Source: Hymenobacter cheonanensis
GTDB taxonomy: Bacteria > Bacteroidota > Bacteroidia > Cytophagales > Hymenobacteraceae
Reading direction: 5' to 3'
Assembly: GCF_030581075.1 (NCBI RefSeq)
Contig: NZ_JAUQSW010000001.1
Coordinates: 558,001-622,000 of the forward strand
DNA: 64,000 nt
The notes beneath the pieces were generated by a model. That model did not search any database. It was not told where the DNA came from and saw only the letters and a list, made by a program, of their open reading frames with translations. Below are positions 43,138 to 52,471 of the stretch, piece by piece (position 1 is the first letter of the stretch; every line of letters begins with the position of its first letter). The position numbers were made by a program, and so were the translations under genes.

Positions 43138-44391
43138 TCAGTCAACGCTCGATGTTTCTTTCACTGCAGCTAGTGCCTTATTGGCAGCTGTATTCCTCTC
43201 CCGCTTTGCTTCTGACTCCCATGCCTGCAGTTCGTGCCATAGGCTAGTCGTCAACTCTTTCTCTTCTACTTCTAACTTTCTAGCCAATTGTTTCACTTCC
43301 ATGAGAGTCAACTCCCACGGATGATACTCAAGGTGTAAAAGCTTTGCTAGCGTCCAACCTAGTCCTTGCGTCAGCTGCCAACGAGAAGGTCTTGCTGCGT
43401 TAATAATTTCCCTAAGTGTTGGAATGCGCTCGGTTAAGGGGACTTCCATTTCGGCTACTTCATAAGCAAGCAATTGCCGGGGAGCGACGGGACTCGGATA
43501 AGGGACTGCCTTGTTTTGCCACAAGGCGATTCCATATTCGAAAGGTATACACTTTTCATTCAGTTGGTTCCATACTGGCTCCCGACCGGGCCAGCCTAAT
43601 CCGTAGCCCCACATGGCAGTCATAGTTATGCTTTTCTGCACTTGCCAATTGCTTTCGGGTAGACACTGAAAAACTGCCAGAGCCTCTTCAGCTATCGGGT
43701 GTAGACTCAACCAGTGCATGACACCCGGTTCCTCAGGGTATATCCAGACGCCATAATACAATTGATTACAGCTAACAGCTACCCGCTGCCCTATTTCGGC
43801 TAAAACTTCGCCCGCTAGACCAATGTCGATTACATACCAGCCAGGCCAGGTCCCCTCTAGCCCTACCTCCCGCTCATGCAGTAAGAGCCCCGCCCGGGCT
43901 CGCAGAGCAGTAATTATTTGCTGATCAGCGGCAGTATCTACTTGATAATACGTAGTTCCTGTCAGCCAGCAGGTGTAAGGAATGAATGGAACCTCATCTG
44001 GTTGCAAGGTGCTTTGCTGCGGGGCTGTTACCGTATACCCGTGCGTATTAGCCTCCCAGCGCAGGCAGAGGGGCGCGTAGGTAGGGTGAGAAAAAATCTG
44101 CTCAGGATGGGCAGCATTCCAGTTCATGATGGCTGTCATATCCAACCCAGCTGCCTGCACCGCATCAGGATTAAGATATGGCACAAGCAGAGGGGTCGCC
44201 CGCTCGCGGTAGCTATACAACAGGCCCTCTTTGCTTCCTCCGCTATAAGTGCGGTTGCCATCCCCCACGTAGCGACGCTGCACCAAAAAATCGCCGTGCC
44301 GCCTGGCTTGTGGCACATACCATATTGCTCCCGTAGGGGTTTGCACTTGAGCCAAGAGTGAAATGGCTGATACTGGTGGTTGTAGCATCAT
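43138..44391 (-). CDS. Unknown 417-residue protein
   Basis: A protein rich in Trp, Tyr and Pro with a polar, helical C-terminal 90 residues (LEVEEKELTTSLWHELQAWE). No signal peptide, membrane segment or known motif was found. It converges on the DnaB-like gene with 17 bp between. Four bases separate its start from the stop of the small gene at 44396-44734, so the two are an operon. Intermediate GC suggests it belongs to the element. Confidence 0.7.
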   Translation of the reverse strand: MMLQPPVSAISLLAQVQTPTGAIWYVPQARRHGDFLVQRRYVGDGNRTYSGGSKEGLLYSYRERATPLLVPYLNPDAVQAAGLDMTAIMNWNAAHPEQIFSHPTYAPLCLRWEANTHGYTVTAPQQSTLQPDEVPFIPYTCWLTGTTYYQVDTAADQQIITALRARAGLLLHEREVGLEGTWPGWYVIDIGLAGEVLAEIGQRVAVSCNQLYYGVWIYPEEPGVMHWLSLHPIAEEALAVFQCLPESNWQVQKSITMTAMWGYGLGWPGREPVWNQLNEKCIPFEYGIALWQNKAVPYPSPVAPRQLLAYEVAEMEVPLTERIPTLREIINAARPSRWQLTQGLGWTLAKLLHLEYHPWELTLMEVKQLARKLEVEEKELTTSLWHELQAWESEAKRERNTAANKALAAVKETSSVD

Positions 44392-44395
44392 TTTT

Positions 44396-44734
44396 TTACT
44401 TCTGTAACAGATACGTCCCCTCCATGCCCATATTCCCCTGATTGCTAATTACGCCCAGCCCGTCAATGGTGAAGTAGAACTGACTCGGCTGGCTGCCCAC
44501 ATAAATCCGCCCGTTTTCCACCGCATAATCGGATGCCAGCGCACCGGCACCATTTACGTGCATGATGAACCGGTCACGGGTAATCTCGATTCGCTGCAAG
44601 CCGGGAGTTGGCTCTCCTGTTCTGTAGTAGATGCCTTGCAAGCGAATGCGCGGTATCTGCTTGTAAGCTACGAGGGCGCCGCCAAGTAGCACTAAGCAGA
44701 TAAGCGGCAGTAACCACCGTTTTTGGTTCGTCAT
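44396..44734 (-). CDS. Small membrane-anchored protein, unknown
   Basis: A 112-residue protein with one N-terminal membrane helix (WLLPLICLVLLGGALVAY) and a small beta-rich domain (GIYYRTGEPTPGLQRIEITRD, GRIYVGSQPSQFYFTIDG). It is translationally close to the 417-residue unknown gene. It is divergent from the XRE regulator gene, sharing an intergenic palindrome. Confidence 0.65.
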   Translation of the reverse strand: MTNQKRWLLPLICLVLLGGALVAYKQIPRIRLQGIYYRTGEPTPGLQRIEITRDRFIMHVNGAGALASDYAVENGRIYVGSQPSQFYFTIDGLGVISNQGNMGMEGTYLLQK

Positions 44735-44791
44735 ATCGCAAAAGAAGCTGTATTAGCTCCTCAGCAAAGATAATTGGGTGCATCCCATTTA

Positions 44792-44805
44792 TATCGCATA
44801 CGATA
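44792..44805. promoter_or_regulatory. Palindromic operator between divergent genes
   Basis: TATCG-CATA-CGATA lies between the small membrane protein gene and the XRE gene. Its position just before the XRE start suits autoregulation by that protein. A second short palindrome, TGGGTGCATCCCA, is at about 44774-44786. Confidence 0.4.
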
Positions 44806-44840
44806 GGATAAGTTTTTGTCTTTACCGCCTCCTTGCCGAG

Positions 44841-45083
44841 GTGAAAAACCCGGCGCTTTTGCTTTCTTTCGGCGCGCACTTGCGCGCCCTGCGCAGGCAA
44901 CGGGGTCTTAGCCAACAAGCACTCGCTGACGAGGCGGACATCGGCTGGGCCACGGTGCAACGCCTGGAAGCTGGCAACCAGAGTGCCACACTGGAGGTAT
45001 TGGCAGCGCTGGCTCAGGCGCTGGAGCTATCCCTGCCCGACTTGCTGCGCTTCCCTGAGGAAGATCAGACCCAGGCCAAGTAA
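44841..45083 (+). CDS. XRE family transcriptional regulator
   Basis: An 80-residue Cro/C1-type helix-turn-helix protein: FGAHLRALRRQRGLSQQALADEADIGWATVQRLEAGNQSATLEVLAALAQAL. The frame opens earlier (GTG at 44778) but the GTG at 44841 starts at the usual distance before the domain and downstream of the palindrome, so it was chosen. It is followed by an AbiEi-like gene 87 bp downstream on the same strand. Confidence 0.85.
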   Translation: MKNPALLLSFGAHLRALRRQRGLSQQALADEADIGWATVQRLEAGNQSATLEVLAALAQALELSLPDLLRFPEEDQTQAK

Positions 45084-45170
45084 ATAAGCTACCCCGTCGC
45101 CCCATCGGGCGCCTCCCCACATCGCCCCCACTGGCCTCTTTGTTCAGCAGGCCGCAGGTGTCCTTTCTTT

Positions 45171-46094
45171 GTGAACACTCATCCCCTCCCCACCCAATTT
45201 CTTGGGCAGGCTGTTGCTGCCCTGTCAGCCTTAACCGGAAAACCCGTTAGCTGGCACAGCCCAAATCGCCTGCGCATCGGCTCGCACACCTTTCTAGCTT
45301 CCACGCAGCCCCTAGACCGAATTTACCCAGAAGTCATCCTTATCTGCCCTCCCCTCTCCCCTTTTCAGGCTACGGCACTCCAAGCGCAGGGTCAGCCCTA
45401 CCTGGATGCGGCGGGCAATGCCTGCGTACGGGCAGCTGATTTTTACCTGTTCATCCAGGGTCAGGTTTTACCGACCCCTGTTGCGCCACCTGCACCAGCG
45501 CCTGTAGGGCTACGTTTACTCTACTACTTGCTAAGTGAACCCGATCTGCACCAAGCTTCCTATCGCCAGATAAGCCAACGGGTCGGCGTAGCATTGGGAT
45601 CCGTAAGCACCTTTTTTTCCGAGTTGCGCCAGCAAGGATTGTTGCGGGAGGGAAGCCTTCACCGCTGGCTGCATACCGAAGCCCTGCTTGCACGCTGGGT
45701 ACAGGACTATGCTACCCAGTTACGCCCAACACTTGGGGCTCAGCGCTACCGCTGGGCCACGGCGCCCGGTATGCGGTGGCGGCAGTTGCCGATGGTGACG
45801 GGCTCTTACTGGAGCGGCGAACCAGCAGCTCGGCTTCTGCTACAAGACGGCTCCTCCCCCACTTCCTTTACCCTCTACAGCCCTAGCCTGCCTGTCTGGG
45901 GCCTCGTACCCGACCCGGCAAGTGGGACTGTAGAGGTTCTGGCTCCGCCCTTTCCGATTCCTAAACTGGCAGGCAGTGGGGGGCTAGCTCATCCCCTGCT
46001 GGTGTATACCGATTTACTTCTCTCCAGCAAGGCATCGGACCGAGAGTTGGCCCTTTGCATACGCGAGCGCTGGGCATGTTGCACTAGGGAATAA
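45171..46094 (+). CDS. AbiEi-like (type IV TA antitoxin family) protein
   Basis: A 307-residue protein. The segment QGQPYLDAAGNACVRAADFYLFIQGQ and the following winged helix LLYYLLSEPDLHQASYRQISQRVGVALGSVS with FFSELRQQGLL match the AbiEi-like antitoxin/regulator family. The C-terminal half carries ALRYRWA-like and GSYWSGEPAARLL. Usually an AbiEii nucleotidyltransferase toxin gene follows; none is seen here, so it may be an orphan or serve with the XRE protein. The start is a GTG. Confidence 0.7.
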   Translation: MNTHPLPTQFLGQAVAALSALTGKPVSWHSPNRLRIGSHTFLASTQPLDRIYPEVILICPPLSPFQATALQAQGQPYLDAAGNACVRAADFYLFIQGQVLPTPVAPPAPAPVGLRLLYYLLSEPDLHQASYRQISQRVGVALGSVSTFFSELRQQGLLREGSLHRWLHTEALLARWVQDYATQLRPTLGAQRYRWATAPGMRWRQLPMVTGSYWSGEPAARLLLQDGSSPTSFTLYSPSLPVWGLVPDPASGTVEVLAPPFPIPKLAGSGGLAHPLLVYTDLLLSSKASDRELALCIRERWACCTRE

Positions 46095-46868
46095 GGCTAA
46101 ACTGCCTCTAACACAGCACCCTTACTTAGCTCCCTCACTCGTACTCGCTACTTAGCAAGATTGGGGGAGTAAACAGCCTGTTTGCGCGCGGCGTTTTGGG
46201 TTGCGACTTTGCTAATTCCGCGCAGGTAGCAGCGGATTTTAGCGTGTTTTTAGCGAGAAGTGATTCAGTGTACGCCACGCACGAGAAAGGTGAATAACTA
46301 TGCCATGCCGCTAGCCGTTCATGAGTTCTTCTCGTCTTGCTGTATACCAGAGTTTGGTCACCTTCCGCCCCCTGCATTAAGCGCAACCCACCCTTGGCCC
46401 CTCCACCCCGCGGCTAGTTGTCCGCCGGGGTCCGAGCGGTTGGGACCCAGGATGGTAGCAAGCAGCACCAGAGACCGTATCATCGCGCAGATTTCTGCTT
46501 TTTCTCGTTGTATAACGAACGCTTACGCAGGTAAACTGGCCGCTGGCCGATCCACTTTCTGGTTGTATTTCTGCCTTTTCTTCGCCACTGTCAGCGCGGC
46601 GCAGACGCAGGTTCTGGCCTGGAGTTGGGCCACCTTCGCCACTGCCAGCGCGGCTAGTGGTAGCTGCAATGCCCAGGCCACGGCTTACCGCCCTTTGCTG
46701 GTACTAGTATTTGGTCGCGTACCCTAGGCTAGCTACTTAGTATGGTCAACTAGCACGCAAGAGGGAATACTCAACAGCTCAAGCGCAGCGCGGTACTTAA
46801 CGTAGTAAGAGGCGGGTTGCTACATTTGACTATTCTACCTGTCTATTGCCTCCTATACAAGGACTTAA
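46095..46868. other. Long intergenic region without a supported gene
   Basis: A frame at 46260-46727 has no start context or recognisable domain and is rejected. The region separates the mobile-element genes from the T9SS protein. Decayed coding material may be present (AQTQVLAWSWATFATASAA), but nothing is firm. The right 120 bases are A/T-richer and probably hold the promoter of the NHL gene. Confidence 0.45.
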
Positions 46869-49800
46869 ATGCATAAAAATCTACTATTAATCTTACTTTC
46901 TCTACTTAGTACGGGGTTAGCCCTGGCTCAGCCAGCCACCTACCGCTTAGACAAAATGATGGGAACGCCGGTGGTCTACCCGTATGACCTAAGCGTTGAC
47001 CGTTCGGGCAACCTTTATGTACTGGACGGCAACATAACCAAGCTGGACTCAACGGGACGATACCTGGGCACGCTCGATCCCACAGCCAATAGCCCGAACC
47101 ATTGGTGCCAGGCCCTAGGCCTTGATGGAGCCGGAAACGTGTACGTGAGCAGCTACAATACCAGTGGCTCCGACGACTTTATTCGGAAGTACAGCCCTGA
47201 GGGCCGTTTACTGCTGCACTTTGGCTCGGTGGGAACAGGACCCGGGCAATTCAAGACCGTCAACAGCCTGAGGGTAACAGCGGCAGGAAATGTATACGTG
47301 GCTGACTATGACCTAGCCCGCTTCCAAGCCTTCGACAGCCAGGGTAAGCTCCTTTTCACCTATACCCTTCCTTACGCGACTGCAACGAATTACACCCACC
47401 TGGCCGATGTGGAAGTGGACGCAGTAGGCAACGTGTATTTGCTAGACGAGAACTTTGTGGTCACGAAGCTTAATGCGTTAGGTAAGCTACTGACAAGCTT
47501 CTCTTTGATGAAGAATGGGGTGACTTGGCAAACAGCCAATCCAAGCGTCAAAGCCAAGTCGCTCATCGTGCAAGCTACCGGCGACTTGGTGGTAGACCTA
47601 AACCTCTTTGACGCTAGCGGGGTGTATAGCAGGCCACTCGTCGTCACAACTGGCCTAAGTGACCCCGTTACCCGGCTAACGCACGATGAAGCGGGTAACA
47701 TCTACGGGGCTTATGCCTCCAATGACTTACGCTCGAGCCACCTCTATAAGTATGCGCCGACGGGTAAGCTACTTCATAAATGGGGTAATCTGAGTGCCTT
47801 GAGTGACGTGAGCCAGGATGAGGCCGGCAACGTGTACACGCTGAGCGAAACCAAGCACGAAGTGCGCAAGTACGACGCGGCCGGCCAGCTCCTGCTGTCT
47901 TTTGGCAGCTACGGCACCGGGCCGGGACAGTTTTCGCTACCCCTCGTGAGCCTCGGGCTAGATGGGGTGGGCAACATCTACGTGCTGGAAAGCACGAACA
48001 ATAATGCCAGTACCCAAAAATTCAAGGTACAGAAATTTACCCCCCAAGGGGCGTTTGTGGCGCGCTTTGAAGACTTAGGGCTGAGCCCGAGTGCGTACAA
48101 CCAGCAGATAACAGGCATGGCCGTAGACGCCGGCGGCGACATGTACCTGGCTACCAACTCCTGCGGTTGCGTGCGCAAGCTGAACCAGCAGGGATTGTTT
48201 GTGGCAGCCTTTGGCTCTTTTGGTACGGGGGCCGGGCAGCTGTTTGTGCCGCGGGCGGTAGCAGTAGATCAGGGCGGCAACGTGTACGTTGCTGACAATG
48301 ATGGGCGACGGGTGCAGAAGTTTGCGCCGGGAGGGCAACTGCTACGCCAATACGGCACCCCCCCACCGCCAAATCCGAGCGTGGCGGTAGGTGACATCGA
48401 CCTGGATGTGGATGCAGCCGGCAATATCTATGTAGGCAGTGACATTGGGGGCAGCGTCCACAGCCGGGCTTTTGCAGCCGATGGCAGCCCGCTCACGCAA
48501 ATACCCGAGCTAGGCAGCCGCGTATCGATTAATCGCCACGCTACGCGTCTGCTGAGCATGTACAAGGGCAATGACTTGATTACCTATTACGTCAGCAGCA
48601 AGCAAACGCCCGAAAACTACATTAGCGGGCAGGTATTTGAGGACGGAAATGGCAACTGCCAACAGGACGCGACCGACCGACCCCTGGGCGGGATTGTGCT
48701 AAGGGCCAGCCCTGGCGACTACTACGGGATGACAGATGAGACGGGGCACTACGTTATTGCGGCGGACACCGGGCACTACGAAGTGCAGCAGCTCCTGCCA
48801 ACAAACGAAGTGGGGCGCACCATTCAGCAGACGTGCGCGCAGCACACGCTCGTAACATTCGGAAGCTACGGGAGCACAGCCACTAACGCGGACTTTGGTA
48901 ATCAGGTAAGTATTGCGCCTTTGCTGCGGGTGAATATTGCCTCCAATCGGCGACGGCGCTGCGCGCGAAGCACCACGATCGTTTCATACTTGAACTATGG
49001 GTTTGCGACGGCGCCTGCTGCCACCGTTTTCGTAGCGCTGCCTCCTGAAGTGGTCTTTATCTCGGCCGATGTGCCGCACACGCGGGATGCCGCTGGGCAC
49101 TACGTATTCGCCGTAGGCAATCTGGCCTCAAATCAGCACGGCAGCATTACCATTCAGGACTCGGTGGTGTGTGGCAACCCAGCCCTGAGCGGCCTCACGG
49201 TATGCAGCCAGGCCTGGATTACGCCGGCCAACTCGTACCCAGTTTCCTCAGCCTGGAACCAGGCTTCGATGCGGGTGCAGGGAACTGCGCAAGCGGGCAA
49301 TCAGGTACGGTTTGTGGTCCGGAATACGGGCCGCGGGGCGATGAGCGACAGCCTTACGCTGCGGGTGTACCAAAACAGTGCGCTTGCGCTACGCCACCGC
49401 TACCGCCTGGGAGCGGGCGACAGCCTCGTGCTGCGCTGGCCCGCTAGCCGGCCGGTGCTGCGCCTGGAAGCCGATCAGCCGGCGGGCCACCCCACGCAAC
49501 GCACAGCCAGCGCCACGGTAGAAGTGCGGGGCTTAAGTGTGGCTGGGATGGCCAACCCTGATATGGCCGCTATGCAACCCAACGCGCCCCAGCCAGAGGT
49601 AGCCGAGGACTGCCAGCCCATTGTGGACTCGCACGACCCGAATGATAAGCAGGTGGCACCGACCGGCACGAGTGCCCAGCACTGGACGCCAACTGCGCAA
49701 CCCCTGCGCTACCGGATACGCTTCCAGAACACGGGAAGTGACGACGCATATCGGGTAGCAGTGGTCGATACCCTGGACGCCGGGCTGGACATGCGCACGC

Positions 49801-50384
49801 TACGAGTAGAAGGCGCCTCGCACCCCTACCGGTTAGCCGTAGGGGGCAAGGGCCGACCGGTACTCACCTTTGAATTTGCGACTATCAACCTACCGCCAAG
49901 CACACGCAACGAGCCCGCCAGCAATGGCTTTGTGCAGTTTAGCGTTCAGCCCAAAGCGAGCTTGCCTCCGCAAACGTTGATCGAAAACCACGCCGACATC
50001 TTCTTTGACTACAACCCAGCGGTGCGTACGAACACGACCGCCAACCGCATCTACGATGTACCACCAGTAATAGAGCCAGCCGTAGCCCTGAGCTACCCAG
50101 TTGTGCTGGCGACCACTCGGCCAGGCCAACTACCAGGGCTGGCACTATGGCCTAATCCGGCGCATGCGGCTACGATGGTGCACCTGCCAGCCGTAGCCGG
50201 TGTCACCCACGCAACGCTGGTGCTACGCGATGCGCTCGGGCGGAAGGTGCGCACGGCGCTGGTACAGCTACCTGCTGGCGGAGTAGTACATGAGCTACCG
50301 CTAGCTGGCCTGCCCGCGGGGCTCTACCTACTGCAAGTGCAGGCCGGGACCGCAACCGCAGTCCGGCAGTTGGCCGTGGAGTAG
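46869..50384 (+). CDS. NHL-repeat surface protein with T9SS sorting domain
   Basis: An 1171-residue exported protein. A signal peptide (LLSTGLALAQ) is followed by NHL-type propeller repeats (about 30-570) with recurring AGNVYVAD, GSFGTGAGQLFVPRAVAVD and RKYDAAGQLLLSFG. A Cna/SdrD-like domain is near 586 (GQVFEDGNGNCQQDATDRP). The conserved Bacteroidota block DPNDKQVAPTG through RFQNTGSDDAYRVAVVDTLD lies at about 920-1060. The last 80 residues are a type A T9SS sorting domain (LALWPNPAHAATMVHLP, ending LYLLQVQAG). It should be displayed on the surface; the ligand or role is unknown. Confidence 0.92.
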   Translation: MHKNLLLILLSLLSTGLALAQPATYRLDKMMGTPVVYPYDLSVDRSGNLYVLDGNITKLDSTGRYLGTLDPTANSPNHWCQALGLDGAGNVYVSSYNTSGSDDFIRKYSPEGRLLLHFGSVGTGPGQFKTVNSLRVTAAGNVYVADYDLARFQAFDSQGKLLFTYTLPYATATNYTHLADVEVDAVGNVYLLDENFVVTKLNALGKLLTSFSLMKNGVTWQTANPSVKAKSLIVQATGDLVVDLNLFDASGVYSRPLVVTTGLSDPVTRLTHDEAGNIYGAYASNDLRSSHLYKYAPTGKLLHKWGNLSALSDVSQDEAGNVYTLSETKHEVRKYDAAGQLLLSFGSYGTGPGQFSLPLVSLGLDGVGNIYVLESTNNNASTQKFKVQKFTPQGAFVARFEDLGLSPSAYNQQITGMAVDAGGDMYLATNSCGCVRKLNQQGLFVAAFGSFGTGAGQLFVPRAVAVDQGGNVYVADNDGRRVQKFAPGGQLLRQYGTPPPPNPSVAVGDIDLDVDAAGNIYVGSDIGGSVHSRAFAADGSPLTQIPELGSRVSINRHATRLLSMYKGNDLITYYVSSKQTPENYISGQVFEDGNGNCQQDATDRPLGGIVLRASPGDYYGMTDETGHYVIAADTGHYEVQQLLPTNEVGRTIQQTCAQHTLVTFGSYGSTATNADFGNQVSIAPLLRVNIASNRRRRCARSTTIVSYLNYGFATAPAATVFVALPPEVVFISADVPHTRDAAGHYVFAVGNLASNQHGSITIQDSVVCGNPALSGLTVCSQAWITPANSYPVSSAWNQASMRVQGTAQAGNQVRFVVRNTGRGAMSDSLTLRVYQNSALALRHRYRLGAGDSLVLRWPASRPVLRLEADQPAGHPTQRTASATVEVRGLSVAGMANPDMAAMQPNAPQPEVAEDCQPIVDSHDPNDKQVAPTGTSAQHWTPTAQPLRYRIRFQNTGSDDAYRVAVVDTLDAGLDMRTLRVEGASHPYRLAVGGKGRPVLTFEFATINLPPSTRNEPASNGFVQFSVQPKASLPPQTLIENHADIFFDYNPAVRTNTTANRIYDVPPVIEPAVALSYPVVLATTRPGQLPGLALWPNPAHAATMVHLPAVAGVTHATLVLRDALGRKVRTALVQLPAGGVVHELPLAGLPAGLYLLQVQAGTATAVRQLAVE

Positions 50385-50613
50385 TGCCTGCCTATGGCAC
50401 TACCTTTTTCCTGTTCCCCCTGAGGTAGCACCGATGCGCTGGCTCAACGTAGTGCGCAGCCAAGGCCCTATCTCTACCCGCCAGAGCAGGCGCCACAAAA
50501 TGTCCTTCCTTTCCTATTGATTGGAGCAGTGCTGGGTATTGGCACCTATACACGCTCTCTTTGCTAACGCCACTGCTTATACCTTATTCCTACCCATCTC
50601 CCCCCTATACTTA

Positions 50614-51366
50614 ATGAAGCACTTCATTACCCATTTCCTACTCGGAAGCTTCTTCCTTACCACCTCAGCTGCCCAGGCCCAGGTACGCATTCGCATTGGC
50701 CCCCAGGTAGGCTACACCCTCTCCTCGGCTAGCTTTTCCGTCATCGACTACCCCGACTATTTTACCCCCTCCGGCTCGTATCGCAGTGGCTTTGCCGCCG
50801 GGCTCGTCGCCCAGCTAGGTCTAACGGACCACCTGAGCCTGCAGCCGGCCCTGCTCTACGCCCGCAAGGCGCCCGCCGTCACCATCTCCTCCTACTACCA
50901 GCCCAACAACTACTACTACTTCGACGAGTACACTTTCCAGTTCAACTACCTCACCCTACCCGTCAACCTGCTCTACAGCCAGCGGGCCGATGGGCAAGGA
51001 GGACAGGTGTTTTTAGGCCCTTACCTGGGCTGGCTCTTAGGTGGCCAATACACCCACGGCGCCCGCGCGGGCTACGGCTCGTCCATCACCGGCGGCGGCA
51101 CCTACTCAGGTAAGGTAGCGGCTGGCGATACCTACGCCACGAGCACGAAGGACTCCAACTACTACTCCCGGCAGCTCGATGCGGGCCTGCAAGCCGGGGT
51201 TGGCTACGGCGTTGGGGCCCTGCAACTCCAAGCCACGTTCAGTCTGGGCCTGCGCAACATCGGGGCCGCCTACGCCCCCACTGCGAATAATCCCTACGAG
51301 GCACCCGTCATCCGCAACCGCAGCTTCCAGCTATCGGCCGCCTACTTGTTCGGGCCGAAATTGTAA
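50614..51366 (+). CDS. Outer-membrane beta-barrel protein
   Basis: A 250-residue PorT-like barrel. The signal peptide (MKHFITHFLLGSFFLTTSAAQAQ) sets the start at 50614. Features include RIGPQVGYTLSS, SGFAAGLVAQLGLTDHLSLQPALLY, NYLTLPVNLLY, GPYLGWLLGGQY and a terminal strand QLSAAYLFGPKL. It is likely in the outer membrane. A lipoprotein gene starts 68 bases later; a similar barrel-plus-lipoprotein pair is at 62.5-63.6 kb. Confidence 0.88.
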   Translation: MKHFITHFLLGSFFLTTSAAQAQVRIRIGPQVGYTLSSASFSVIDYPDYFTPSGSYRSGFAAGLVAQLGLTDHLSLQPALLYARKAPAVTISSYYQPNNYYYFDEYTFQFNYLTLPVNLLYSQRADGQGGQVFLGPYLGWLLGGQYTHGARAGYGSSITGGGTYSGKVAAGDTYATSTKDSNYYSRQLDAGLQAGVGYGVGALQLQATFSLGLRNIGAAYAPTANNPYEAPVIRNRSFQLSAAYLFGPKL

Positions 51367-51434
51367 GCTAGTTCTGGTTTAGGACTTCGGTTACGCCCGC
51401 GCTACTTTACTAACTGCCCCCGCGCACCCCTGCC

Positions 51435-51896
51435 ATGCGTCTACGCTCCCTGGTCTTGCTCCTACTCGGCGCGCTGAGCTGCGCAAAGCCACAAGACCCA
51501 GTGCCTGCCTCCAATGGCAGCTATACGCTTGACGGGGTCCTTAGGCGCTGCCAGGCGACGACTAGCACCTACACCAACACCTTCTACGGCGGTCAAACGA
51601 AGGATGTGCTTCTGGTGCACCTCACGACCGTACCCCAACCCGAGAGCGGGGCCGAGTGCCTGGAATTGACTTACTTCAAGGATGGCAGGCAACCTTCCAC
51701 GGCTTACCAACCCGTAAACACGGGCATCTTATGGGTGCGCAACCATGGCTACCGGTATACTTTCGACAACGCGACCACTTCCCTAACTGCTACGAGTACC
51801 GGCTTTTCCGGTACGTACGCCGGTAAGATTATCGGCGATCCCGACCCCTACGCGGCAATCGCCGACGGGGTGTTCACGGATGCCCGCCCGGAATAA
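51435..51896 (+). CDS. Lipoprotein, paralogue of 63169-63645
   Basis: A 153-residue lipoprotein with lipobox ALSC (Cys16). The middle is unknown. The C-terminus (TATSTGFSGTYAGKI, ADGVFTDARPE) resembles that of the lipoprotein at 63169-63645 (ETSSGVFSGTFSG, SEGIFTDARLN), and both contain QPSTAYQ. They seem to be diverged copies, each behind an outer-membrane barrel gene. The role is unknown. Confidence 0.75.
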   Translation: MRLRSLVLLLLGALSCAKPQDPVPASNGSYTLDGVLRRCQATTSTYTNTFYGGQTKDVLLVHLTTVPQPESGAECLELTYFKDGRQPSTAYQPVNTGILWVRNHGYRYTFDNATTSLTATSTGFSGTYAGKIIGDPDPYAAIADGVFTDARPE

Positions 51897-51915
51897 GCGG
51901 CTGAACTATCGCCTT

Positions 51916-52122
51916 ATGCCCCGCCTGCTGCGCCACTTTGTGCATGCCCTACTTGACTACCACGATGGCGGCCAGACAAGGGCCGAGTGCATCCTGGACG
52001 GGGCTCTACTTACCCTTATTAGCCTCAACGCCGCGGCCGTCGTGCTTGATACGGTCAAGACTTTTGATCAGTAGTATCACCCACTTTTGGTGGGCATCGA
52101 GTTCGTTGGCCAAGTACGCTAA
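51916..52122 (+). pseudogene. Ion-channel N-terminal fragment
   Basis: MPRLLRHFVHALLDYHDGG then LDGALLTLISLNAAAVVLDTVKTF resembles the first helix of voltage-gated ion channels of the bacterial ion-transporter family. An in-frame TAG at 52072 is followed by YHPLLVGIEFVGQV, the expected continuation, and a TAA at 52120. The rest of the channel is absent. It is a truncated, broken gene. Confidence 0.55.
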
Positions 52123-52385
52123 GTAACGTTAGGTCTACCGCCTGCGGATAGCCTCGCAACTCCAGTGTGAGAAGATCGCCAACTAGTGGATTAGGGTAGC
52201 GCGTGAGGCTAGCAGCGGCTTGTGCCGGCACGACAGCCAACATAGTTGATGGGCTGGAAGGGCCACCATCAGCGCTAGTAGTTACCACAGTATACGAGCT
52301 AGTTTGCGTGGCATTATGGAGAACGTTCGCCTAGTTAGTAGCCCCGACAATAGAGGTGCCGTTCAGATAGAATTGTGCCAGATAT
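52055..52385 (-). pseudogene. T9SS-protein C-terminal remnant
   Basis: On the minus strand a frame reads QFYLNGTSIVGATN, a stop, then SSYTVVTTSADGG, and a sorting-domain core TRYPNPLVGDLLTLELRG followed by LTLLSVLGQ. This is the end of an Ig-like repeat plus T9SS domain of a large surface protein. An in-frame stop and loss of the final strands show decay. It overlaps the tail of the ion-channel fragment. Confidence 0.55.
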
Positions 52386-52471
52386 TGCTTCTTCTTATTC
52401 CTTCTTATTTTAATGCTTTCCCTACATATTTAACGAACTTCCTTAAGAAGTTATTACTAAATAAGTTTACG

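Noticed and set aside
46260..46727. 155-codon frame between the AbiEi-like gene and the NHL gene
   Set aside because: No recognisable domain or start context and mixed composition; likely decayed DNA.
23700..52080. In-frame TAG codons after CAG in the genes at 23712 and 52072, suggesting amber recoding
   Set aside because: Many intact genes here end with TAG, and both genes have other lesions (frameshift or truncation), so decay explains them.
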